64,000 nucleotides of DNA from Brachypodium distachyon (Eukaryota; Streptophyta; Magnoliopsida; Poales; Poaceae): NCBI RefSeq assembly GCF_000005505.3, contig NC_016135.3, forward strand, positions 20,306,613 through 20,370,612, given 5' to 3'. The notes beneath the pieces were generated by a model. It was not told where the DNA came from. It saw only the letters and a list, made by a program, of their open reading frames with translations, and made no database searches. Of the stretch, positions 9,747 to 19,688 are shown piece by piece (the stretch's first letter is position 1; each line of letters opens with the position of its first letter). Position numbers and translations under genes: made by a program.

Positions 9747-12700
9747 GGAGAAAAATCCTCTGCGACCTGGGTCGTTCCCTCTATACGGCTGGACCACATC
9801 GATCTATCAACACCTGGCAAACCCAATCTCAAAGCAACCACTAACCCGATTCCCTTCCTCGATCTCATTCCCATCTCCAAGCACGCGGCAGATTCCCATT
9901 CCTTTCTCCAATTAAGTGCCGGCCCTAAACCTCCCCTGACTACCTCCTTGACGCCGCCGTTTAGTCCCCGCTGATCTCCCCCGCCAGCGACAACCATGCT
10001 CCTCGGTGTCATGCTGCTCGCACCTGCCGGCACTACTCCCCTGATCGCTGCATCTCAGGACCTTCGGCGCTCCGTTTCCGATGCTCCCTGCCGGCCAAGA
10101 CCATGCTCCTCGACATCCCGCAGACGTATCGCTCGATTGCAGAGAAAGAGGTCGACAAGTAGTTGAGGAGTCCCAGTACTTGATGTGTTGTGCTAGACAG
10201 TGGGCACAATCAGGAAGTGAAGACTCAAATAGTTGATGTTTGTTTGGTTTTGTTTTCTGAATTTTATTGTCCTACATGACATGTGCTTCCTGTTAACTAA
10301 AATTTGAGGACATGTGCTTCCTCATGTACAAATGAATTTCATTTACACCATGTGAATAAAAGCTTGTGGTGTTTACAGTATATGTTCTCATACTTGTGAT
10401 GCTTGCAATCAACAACTTAGCATGAACAGAACATCAAGACTGCCAGCAAGACAAATGCACAAGATCTGACAATATATGTTTACCATTTAGCTAGCAGCAC
10501 ATAGTCAAGGATGACTTGCCCGTTTAGCTACAAGTACATAGCAACAGGTTTTCAGGTAACATAATCAGAAAGTACTAAACAAGTAAATAGGACCATTTAG
10601 CTGGCATGCCCAGCTAACTAGCATTAAGGAATTAACCAACAAGACATATCAGCCTTGAAACCTTGATGAACCGGCACCTTCATTAAAATCCAATTGACGA
10701 ACAGCTGATAGTGTCGTGCCATCTCCATGAGCTTCAAACATTAATCTTGTAAATTCTCCTTGGATTGGTGGAATAAAAACTGAGGGATGCTCTCCAAATA
10801 TCGCACCCGACTGACCATCAGCCGGCAGTATTGTGCCATCTCCATGACCTTGAAATAACAATCTTGTAAATTCTCCTTGGATAGGTGGAACAAATGTCAT
10901 GGGTGTGGGTGGGTTTATATTATCAGCACAATCAGATCCCAAAGGTCCAGGAGCAAACACTGATTCCTTTACCGGATGGTTTGTACCTTTTCCTGCACAC
11001 TTTATGTATATATAAGAAACAAAAGTGAAACCTTGCTATTTATTTGCACATAACAAGTAAAAATACCTCTTCGTCTTCCTTTCTTTGCTCCCTCTAGTAC
11101 ATCTTTTGATCTTTTTTTCATTGGACCTTTTATTCGTTCTGGAGCTTTAAATGACACCATTGTTTTGGCAATATCTTCAGTAGTTTCAGGGGAACTTTCA
11201 GAGTCCTCATCTTCATCCAAGTTTAGTTTGCCAAGTAAATCGTCTGCACCCAATGCCAACTTATCAATACCTTCATTAAGGTACGCAAGAACCTCCTTTG
11301 AAGTTTTACACTTCAGTGCGATTGACATCATCTTTCGAGTAGTATGTGCGAAGATGGATTCTGCGCTATCATTGATATTCGATTTGGATGTAAAGATTTC
11401 CTGCTTTGCATATTTTGTCCATCTGTTCATTACGTACTGACTTGGAAGGGTAATTATATTGCAGCAAGTGAAAACCTTATGGGTATGCCTGCATAATATA
11501 CCTACAACATTCAGAACAAATTTTTATAAGGTAAATCCAAGATTGTCATATAAAAAAATTGAGAGAGCATGTAAAACATACCTACACATCCATACAACTT
11601 GCATGAGCAAGAAATCTCCAAAGTGCTTGCATCAAAAGCCATTATGGCTTCATCAGTCTTGAACTGAAAGGATGTCACCTTGTAATTGCTAAGTGTGCCC
11701 TCGATGCCGATCAAAACACATGACAAAGTAAATTGTTTTTGGAATTCCTCATCAAACTCAAAGTAGAGTGTCCTGGTATACGATTCAGCTGCAGTCTTCA
11801 ACAAAGGTAAGTTAGGTACGCGAAGTACTGGGACGGTATGGCGTGACTTGTAGTCTTCATACTTCTCTGTCCTACGAAGACGAGTAGTGCACTTATCATA
11901 TGCCTGCATCAATTCTGAAAGTCAGAGTCTTTTGCGAAATGCTTTCTTGAACACATTGTTCATCCCTTCGCTCCTCTGAGTCGAATTCATGTCTGCACTA
12001 AAAGAATCTCGACGATAAATAGTAGCCCACTTCTCACGCAACTTGTACAGATTGTTTATCCAAGAATTTCCCAGAACCTCATATTTAGCCAACAGCTCAT
12101 GCCATCTGTTCTCAAAATGTTCCACTGATCTATCTTCATACACACATCTCTTGAATTCTTTAAGAAAATCAGGATGGTCAATGATTACTTGACTTAGGTG
12201 TTTTGCGGCATTTTGATACAAATGCCATAAACAAAGACGATGTCGTGTGTTCGGGAATACCTCTCCAATAGCCTTTATAATGGCAGCACATTGATCAGTG
12301 AATATTGTTTCAGGCTGCTTACCGGACATAGCTTGTAGGAAGGTTCTAAAAAGCCACTTAAAGGAATCTGCACTTTCATTAAAAAGCAATGCTGCACCAA
12401 AAAGAATAATTTGTTTGTGATGGTTAACACCAATAAGAGGAGCGAATGGCATGTGAAACTTATTTGTTGAAAAAGTGGTGTCAAAAGAAATAGCATCTCC
12501 AAAGACAGAATAATCCATGATAGCCTGTCCATCAGCCCAAAAGATATTCATTATTTTACCATCACCTTCATCTAATTGCACGGCATAAAAGAATGCAGGG
12601 TCCTCAACTTGCTTGTTCTTTAAATACTCCATTAGTGTTTGTGCATCTTTGGATTCTAAATATTTCATGCGGTCACTTCGTAAGTAATTGTTGCAATCCA

Positions 12701-13626
12701 TTTGCATGAAGGACACACCATCTTTGCCATACCATTGCTCACAAAAATCATATATTTCAGCTTGTTTAATTCCTGATGTCCTCATTTGCTTAATCATGTA
12801 GTGGTCAACATCTAAGAGTTGACGCTGCGATCTAAGCATGTGTCTCTTATCTGGACTTACTAGCTGATGATTGTGATCGAGCACAACTTTCTGAACATTC
12901 CAAATACCCTCCCGAGTGATGTTAAATTGAACACGAACCATGCAAGCTATCCTCGAAGTAGCTTGTTCTTTCTTGGTTACATGTGTTGTATGAGTACCCT
13001 TTAGACCTGACTTGCTACATACGAAATATCTCGAAGATAAAGTCCCATCTGCTCTGTGCTTCCTGTGGCACCTCCTAATGCTGAATCCATTGGCTTCAGC
13101 ATACGAATTATAGAACTTGTATGCCTCTTCCTCAGAAAGAAATCGCATCCCAAGTCTTGGGACATTTTTCTCATTTGATGAGTTTTGATTAGCAGCCTGC
13201 AAGAACAGGAAGGGTTTGGACAGCTAAGACACTACGTATTGTAGATGTATACTATTAGTGCACTAACCATGGGTGCAGGAGCCGTGGGAAGAGAAGGATC
13301 CGAGACAGAGGCTGCCATGTCCGTTCTGGGGTCGCTTGCCGTGGTGCCGTCGTCTTGCTGCTCGACGGCCATCTTGCCGCGTCGTCGTCAGGGTCTTGCC
13401 GAACCGTCGTGGGGAGCTGAAAGGGCAGGAACATGAAAGGTCTGGGAAAGAGCTCCGACGTGGGAATCGGGATTTAGGTAAGCATGGAAACAGACTAGCC
13501 ATTTGGTAACCAGGAATCGCGGTTAGGGGGTTGATTGCTTTGAGATTCAGTTTGCCAGGTGTCGATAGATGGATGTGGTCCAGCCGTATCGGGGGGAACG
13601 ACCCAGGTCTTAGAGGATTTTTCTCC
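9747..13626 (-). mobile_element. Complete Mutator-like element (MULE) with FAR1-type transposase
   Basis: The 3,880-bp element is flanked by an exact 9-bp direct repeat, CACATAAAC, at 9738-9746 and 13627-13635. Its ends are inverted repeats. From 9747 the sequence reads GGAGAAAAATCCTCT, and the complement from 13626 starts with the same 15 bases. Similarity continues ~100 bp through ACCTGGGTCGTT, TACGGCTGGACCACATC, ACACCTGGCAAA and AATCTCAAAGCAA, with scattered mismatches. A 9-bp duplication and long inverted repeats define Mutator-type elements. The only gene is the transposase (10649-13372, minus). Positions 9860-10640 are non-coding with a GC-rich block of unknown origin. Confidence 0.93.
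10649..13372 (-). pseudogene. FAR1/FHY3-type MULE transposase, one in-frame stop
   Basis: Four exons join in frame: 13372-13268, 13196-11582, 11501-11067 and 10992-10649 (833 codons). The order is: short acidic leader; FAR1 zinc-finger DNA-binding domain (~50-145); MULE transposase core with Asp in SFDTTF (~274), Asp in FTDQ (~336), the CLWH motif and Glu in FENRWHEL (~397); then a SWIM zinc finger CSC...LCRH spanning the exon 2/3 junction; a Lys/Arg-rich nuclear-type stretch; and a C-terminus with a duplicated IQGEFTRL-HGDGT motif. Codon 460 is TGA (11924-11922), where homologues usually have Gly (GGA) between KRL and LSEL. The frame is open on both sides, so this is a single nonsense change and a young pseudogene. 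It lies between MULE ends, so it is a transposase and not a domesticated FRS gene. Confidence 0.88.
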
Positions 13627-13719
13627 CACATAAACAGATTGATCAGGCTAGAAGGCATTTGCAAAACACACAAACTATTCACAAAGCGTACGATATTGTA
13701 GTTGTAATCGACCAGCTAC

Positions 13720-14151
13720 ATGGGGAAGTGCACGAAGGGCGTCAATGCACTAGTGATTCTTCTTGTTTTCCTATGCTTTGCTGCTATTCACGGGCAATGT
13801 AAGTGACACATATATAAAACATCATATTTGGTTCTTGTATTGTTTCTTTCTTTTCGTTCTTTCACTATTCATTGCTTATCCATGAACTAACCAGATACTA
13901 GTGAATATAGTTATAGAGCGACTTGTATTGTCATGTTTTACAAACATTAACAACATATTTTTCTGTATAATTATGTAGGCAGAGGCATAGAGCAGGGCTT
14001 TGGCGAAAACAAGGAGCATAATGAAGTTGGGTGCTTTTTCACTAAGACTATCCCAATCTGCAACACATCTAAAAGTGACTGCTAATGCTGTACGGGCAAC
14101 TGGAAGTGCTGTAAGACCAGGGATGAGTGCAATTCCATATGCCACCGCTGA
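13720..14151 (+). pseudogene. MEG/ESF1-like secreted cysteine-rich peptide, nonsense-interrupted
   Basis: Exon 1 (13720-13798) encodes a signal peptide with the core VNALVILLVFLCFAAIHG. Intron 13799-13978 has GTAAGT and GTAG ends. Exon 2 starts at 13979. The frame runs to TAA at 14083-14085 (codon 62), then stays open to TGA at 14149-14151, for 83 codons. Cysteines on both sides of the TAA form one pattern: C-x8-C-x6-C, the stop, then CC-x5-CC-x5-C-x3-C. This resembles the Maternally Expressed Gene 1 / Embryo Surrounding Factor 1 family, in which an aromatic residue precedes the CC pair, so TAA probably replaces a Tyr codon. Such peptides act in seed transfer tissue and embryo patterning. The MULE lies 85 bp upstream of the ATG. 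The family call is from motif memory. A working 61-residue peptide is possible but would lack seven... the second half of its cysteines. Confidence 0.62.
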
Positions 14152-15093
14152 TTATCCTCCTCCTATGATATATAGAACCCTTGCAAGAGTGTTTCAAAAT
14201 TAATATTTCAACCTGCAGTTGTTATATTGTCTTTTTTAAGCAAACCGGTGTGTAATTGCAAAAGTTCAATTTTTTCAGAAATTAGGGGAAAAATATTTAG
14301 AAGTTTCGCCAAATTCTAAAATTTTATCTATAAATATTTCATATGTGAGCTACATAAAAAGATTACAAAGTTTTAGGTTTATAATAGCAAATAGTACATG
14401 AATTATCTATATGAGAATTGCTGGTTGGTAGTTTGACCTGATCCTTGGGAGTAGAAGTGGGCTCGAGAATCAGAACATTAAGACATTTTATAACAATACA
14501 TTGCGCAGATACACACGCTTACACTATCTCACCGCACATTTGAGATTTATGTTCCATTTATTTTGGGCTATGCCAGAAATTTGGGGCACCTATATTGTGA
14601 CATAAACAGTGTTCTTGTCCATTCGTCTGGTCCATGTTGTCGTCCTGTCAAATCGTGACTCCGGCACCCCATTCCCCTGCTGCTGCTATAGCCAGGTTGA
14701 TGTATTGTAGTTTTGCTGTAGCCAGTTTTTTCAGGGCGACTCAAGTGTATATTTCACAACCGGGTCGTAAGATGGGCTCCAGGTCGTTTGCTATAGCGAT
14801 GCAAAAATCTCACGATGCTTAGAATCTCATCTGGGTCTTAAGGTGGAGCCCATCCAGGGCGTCGTGTCATGTGAATCTTCCGTCTGCGTGCATTAGAGCC
14901 TTTCGATCAAAATCGTACGACTCGGACGGCTCGCGGGACACATTACAAAAACACGCCCGCCTCGTCCATTTTAGCGAACAAATTTTCCTGAAACCACCCC
15001 AACAGAAGGCTTCTTGCTTAATCCTCCAGTCTCCTGCGGTCCTGCCTCCCCCAAATTCCCCACGGGTGATTCCACGATGGTGATGACCCCGAC

Positions 15094-15199
15094 GATTCCA
15101 AAGATCCGAACAATCCTTGGATTTCCAACGACCCCGACAATCACCGGCTTGGGCTGTCCATGGATTCCAAAGATCCGAATAATCCCCGGATTTCCAACA
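15094..15199. repeat. Two 36-bp direct repeats, 70 bp apart
   Basis: Copies at about 15094-15129 and 15164-15199 both read GATTCCAAAGATCCGAA then AATCC and GGATTTCCAAC, with three mismatches. One frame would encode a repeated DSKDPNNP-ISN motif, but a stop lies just upstream and there is no start codon. It may be a fragment of a repetitive protein gene. Confidence 0.7.
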
Positions 15200-15474
15200 A
15201 GCCCATGAATAGAAGTGTTCTAACTTGGTCCCAAGTGGCCAAGGATGGGCCTTTAACCAAACCGCCTTCCTGTTTGTGGTAACCGAGATCAGCAGTTGCC
15301 AGTTGGGAAAATTTTGTGTAGTGTGTGTGCCGTCTTTTAAATCTGCGCAACTCGTTCTCGAAAAAGTACCAGGTAATTGTGTATGTGGAACGCACGTGTG
15401 AACTAATACATGAAAATTTGTCGTTGAGAAAAATAAAATGTCTAAATGACTGCAATTTATAATTAGTGGTACTG

Positions 15475-15573
15475 ATACACTCTCCGATCCGTCGTACGTG
15501 TCTTAGATTTACTACGAAGTTAGTATAAAATTATATTAAATTTGAGACACTTATTATAAATTGGAAGGAGCAC
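15475..15573. mobile_element. Degenerate Stowaway-like MITE
   Basis: The inverted ends CTCTCCGATCCGTCGTACG and the complement of AAATTGGAAGGAG match poorly, but GTGTCTTAGATTT and AAATTTGAGACAC inside them are complementary. Size (~100 bp) and composition fit an old Stowaway. Confidence 0.55.
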
Positions 15574-17164
15574 CAATTTTTTCGCAGAGTTCACAATCAT
15601 TTTTAAAAAAAAAATTGCGTTCGGTAGAACACGACCTAGTTACTCACTGAGTTACGTAGTTTCCAAGTGTCGTACCCCCGAGGCTGGTTAGCTACAGAAG
15701 TGGACGGTGCATGCTTTCCCCGGGAAACAGTGAATGGGTTGTCGATAATTAATTCGACACGCCTCTTTCTGATGCGCCTATCTACAAAGTTTCCTCACAT
15801 TGCATCGATCAATGCGTGCCCAAGAACGATGTACCACAACAGGGGGCCATCACGAGAGCAAGCAGGAATTACAAGTGGCCGGCCGCGCCACGCTTGCATC
15901 GATCGGGATGGGAGCACTAGCGACAGAAGAGGCGACCTCCTATCTTTCAGCTTTGCACCAAACCAGGTCGATCAGCTCGAGCGCTAGCTGAGGATAAACA
16001 TAAACACAACACGCCGTGGCCGAAGTGATGCATGCGCGAGGTGTTTGCACATCGCGACGCAAGTGAAAAACATCAATCATTGACCCGTGATAGAAAACAA
16101 GCCACAGGACAGGGATACTGCTGCTAGCTGCATCGACCGACCCCGTTCTTCGCAAAAAAACAACTTTGGCTCGTAGACGGTGGGAGTGGACAGATGAGAT
16201 GAAAAGGCCACGACAGAGAGCTAGGAGAAAAGATCAGAGCGAGGGGAAGGAAGGGCGGGCGATCGATCGAGAGCCGAGAGGGTGAGGCAGTAGTAGCATT
16301 AGGTGGTAGCGGTGCAGGAGGCTATTAGGCTATAGCACACTAGACATATGGAAATGGTTGCACCGTTATATCCCTGTAGATGCTGGTGTGCATAGATCCA
16401 TCACATCGCCCAATGGCCCGGCCCCTCATAATTGCGAGCTAGTACTCCAGCCGGCCATGATGCTGCTGCTGCTGCTGCTGCCTCCGGCCGGTACGTGCCA
16501 TCCAGCAGCTAGCTGCCGCAGCAGTGTACATAGCGATAGCGGGGGTGCTGTATTTACTGAAACACCCTTTGTGCATGCGCGGGCCGGCGGGGATCACCTC
16601 CCCAAACTAGGCAGCAGCAGGGGGGCCGGCCGGGGCCTTGACCCTGTCGTACGTCCCTGCAGCGCGCCGGGCTCAGGCTTTGGCAGTCTGCCGCTGTTGC
16701 TGCGTACGCCTGCGTGGCCTCGGTTCTGATCGTCGCTAGCGCTGGCTGGATCTAAGCTAGCTAGAGCCGCGGCACGCTGCACTGTGCTGCGCAATGCACA
16801 ATGTAGCTAGCAGCATGCCCCCGGCCGCGCGCCCTGACTGACAGGGGCCGGCACGCCGAACGATGCGCGCGTACGTACCGGCCGGCCCTTGTAACCATGT
16901 GTAGAGCACTGTCTGCTTGTCGTCGTGGGGTATGTAATGTGTGCACGTACTTTCCTACAGATAGAGACTGATCGTCACGCCGGGTTCCCCACCGGATCGA
17001 TGTGGATGGAGATCGTTTTATTTTGTCGACCGATCGTTCCAAGTCTCTCTCGCTAGATAACCGCGCCGCTGCTGCAGAAATTTGTGTGGGAAGTTTTGTC
17101 GAGAGCATGCAAAGCAATACCAGACAGATCAAGAAGGAGTCTGGTGTGATCCAGTGATCTTATT

Positions 17165-17610
17165 AACAGGACAAATTGGTCACTGAACACCGTTATTTTG
17201 TGACCTTTACCCAAACACACTGCCCGAAGGTGGATTTGTCTAGCATCATTATAATTTTTGGGCCATTTGCTGAAACACAACGCCAGTCCAAAAATAGAAA
17301 GTTGGCCTTTTTGACTGATTATTATGTTTTTCTTCTCGTGATGGCTGTTTTGAATAGTTTTTTTTGTCCAAAATTGGCACATAGATACCGACTGAAAGGG
17401 CCAAAAATTTCATTACACAAAATAACACTATTCAAACCAGCCATCCCAAGCAAGTCATGAGTAGTCAAAAAGGTCAACTTTTCATTTTTAGATTGACGGT
17501 GTGTTTCAGCAAATGGTCCAAAAATTGTAATGGCACTGAACAAATCCACATTCGGACGGTGTGTTTGAACGAAGATCACAAAATAAGACCGATTTCCCCT
17601 GTTAACAGTC
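17165..17610. mobile_element. Foldback element with ~200-bp arms
   Basis: Left arm ~17165-17350 and the complement of the right arm ~17610-17410 align over most of their length. Both contain TTAACAGG, TTATTTTGTGA, CAAACACAC, GGATTTGT, TTTTTGG-CCATTTGCTGA, CTTTTTGACT and TTTGAATAGT. Both strands therefore carry similar spurious ORFs. There is no transposase and the target site is unclear. A transcript would form a long hairpin. Confidence 0.8.
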
Positions 17611-18450
17611 AGACTGATCTGCAAAAGCATGCGTAGACCGGGTCAATCTACGGCCACAATGAACGACCAAGGCCAAGGCGGACCGGGCTTGATCAGCCCA
17701 GCTGGAAGCTGGGGTGGGATCAGTGGCACGTGGTCATGTCAATGTCACGTCCGGCCAGTACATGATCAGGAGTTGTCCAATAGTCTCCAGAATGTAGGTC
17801 AATATCTAAAGTACTACCACCTCTATAAAATAAAGACATTCTAGATTTATTCTAAAAAAAACTTTTTAAAGTTATTTTTCTAAAAAAACTTTTTAAGGTT
17901 TAATCAAATTTGTAAAACAAATGTATTTAGAGTTGTAGATGTTGGTAGATACAAAACTAGGAACTTATAGTTAAGACCAGAGTGAGTACTTTATAGACTA
18001 AATAAACAAATACAACACAACTTTGAAATGATTTTATAATGTATAATGTATTTGTATTTGTAGCAACATTTTCTTATAAAATGGGAAACCAGATTAAAAA
18101 AATCAATGCGTGCCTCTTTGTGTCAATTGAAGCCACTTGGGTCTTGGTTGGCACTACGTGTATTTTTTAGTCACTAGTGTATTGGATATTTGAGAGGTTA
18201 CGTGTTCACTCAATACTCTCAAAAACTCTTCCACCACAAAACTCTAGTATGCTAGGGAATCTCGTGATAATATACTGCCTCCCTCCCTACTAAACAAGTC
18301 ATTTTGAGTTTCTGGTGTTTTTGAATTTGGAGAGGATTAAATTCTATAAACACTAGTGCATGCAAAACAACCTTCACTTAAGACATGGTCGGATGTACAG
18401 ACCAAATGCTATTGTAAACACATCATTTGCGACTATATATAAAAAATGTA

Positions 18451-18664
18451 CTCCCTCCGATTCATAAAAAGTGTCGCCCACTTAGTACAAATTTTGTACT
18501 GCTCCCTCCGGTCCATATTAGTTGTCGAAATATTAAATGTATCTAGACGCTTTTTAAGTATAGATACATTCATATTTGGACAAAAACACTATTGAATTAA
18601 TATGGATCGGAGGGAGTAACTTAGTACAAAATGGGAGACGACACTTTTTATGGATCGGAGGGAG
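18451..18664. mobile_element. Outer Stowaway MITE, interrupted by a second one
   Basis: The outer ends CTCCCTCCGATTCATAAAAA and TTTTTATGGATCGGAGGGAG are complementary and flanked by TA. The inner parts CTTAGTACAAATTTTGTA and CTTAGTACAAAATGGGAG also correspond. Removing the inner element at 18499-18616 leaves a ~96-bp normal Stowaway. Confidence 0.9.
18499..18616. mobile_element. Inner Stowaway MITE nested in the outer one
   Basis: Flanked by TA at 18497-18498 and 18617-18618. Ends CTCCCTCCGGTCCATATTA and TAATATGGATCGGAGGGAG are complementary. The interior has TGTATCTAGACGC and a matching TATAGATACA. Confidence 0.9.
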
Positions 18665-19688
18665 TAGCCACAAACAATAAATTATCAGAAAATAGCTCAA
18701 CCAAAGGAGATGATCACAATCACTGCTATACCAACTGCATGCGAAGTAATTTCAAGATATCATCGCATGGCAAAAAAAAAATATTAGCAGAACCGTTGGA
18801 TATACTGTGAGGCATATTTAATTAGCTAATCAAATTAGCTTTAGTTAGTATGAGACACTAGGAGGGTAAAAAAGAATGCATGGATTTCAAGCAGTGGGGG
18901 TACAAAGTGGAATTTGCTCCACTTTATGAGTGTAATTTGGTTTTGGTGCACTTTGTGAGTCAGTTAGATGGTTAGTCCGGTTGAAATATGAAACTAGGTA
19001 GCTACTTTGTGAGTAACGGTTTAACAACCATTTTCCACACAACAACTTATAATATTCAAGTTTACCAAAACACAATTGAACAGCAAAAAGTTATTCTTAA
19101 GTGGTAAATTTTAGGAAAATCATGAAAATTTCATGTAGTTTATTCATTCTAAATTTATAGGGGTTCAAGCACTTACTTTACCTTTTCCTGTTCATCTATT
19201 TCCTGTGTATTTATTTTTATCGAAGTTACAGGGGTAACATATTATGCTAATCCTCCTCAGGGTGGAGTAGTCTGATTTACAGAGGAATTATAGCAGAAGA
19301 TACGTTTGGGAATGGTAAGAGTGTGCAGTTAAGTTTTCATCCAGGGATTAAGAAAAGTAACTATAAATTTCGCATGGGGACTACGCAAGAGTAACTTCAC
19401 TAATATATCAATTAATCAGCACATAGTAGAAATCAAAATACGTAATGCGATCGATTATCTGCTAATTGAAAACAACAATGTGCGGCTACTAGATTTATGT
19501 CCATAAGATAAGAGGCAGCATACACGGCAACCTCTGACAGGCTAATAGGACCAAGGAAAGGGCAAAAGACAGGAAGAAACAACGAAAACGAGAAGAGTAC
19601 TCGTAGATACGATACATCTCAAGATCTCATGGTTCTCCACTCCAGCACCCTAGCTAGAATGCAGCTCAAAGACAATTCTAAGAAGCTG

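Larger units (their letters stand above)
14152..17160. other. Intergenic region between the MEG-like gene and the foldback at 17.2 kb
   Basis: No gene is supported. It contains a 70-bp-spaced repeat (15094-15199), a degenerate Stowaway (15475-15573) and a mixed-composition stretch 15.6-17.1 kb rich in CTAGC and GGCCGG. That stretch resembles distal promoter DNA and has a (CTG)n run near 16457. ORFs in 16.3-16.8 kb occur on both strands and have no recognisable domain. Confidence 0.45.
17611..19688. other. Spacer downstream of the YABBY gene
   Basis: No gene is supported. The region is AT-rich and contains a nested Stowaway pair (18451-18664), a possible very degenerate MITE near 17811-17991, and the YABBY 3' UTR, which should lie just below 19689. 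Confidence 0.5.

Noticed and set aside
10505..10525. TAGTCAAGGATGACTTGCCC, 18-19 of 21 bases like miR169
   Set aside because: It lies inside the MULE, and no complementary arm was found within ~150 bp on either side, so no miRNA hairpin can form. Probably chance similarity.
11002..13202. A functional host FRS (FAR1-related) transcription factor
   Set aside because: The gene lies between MULE inverted repeats and a 9-bp target duplication and has an in-frame stop, so it is an element-borne transposase.
14871..15230. Proline-rich coding gene around the 15.1-kb repeats
   Set aside because: A stop codon directly upstream, no start codon and no plausible exon partners. Listed as a repeat only.
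17176..17630. Pair of ORFs on opposite strands with similar protein sequences
   Set aside because: They are explained by the inverted arms of the foldback element; there is no gene.
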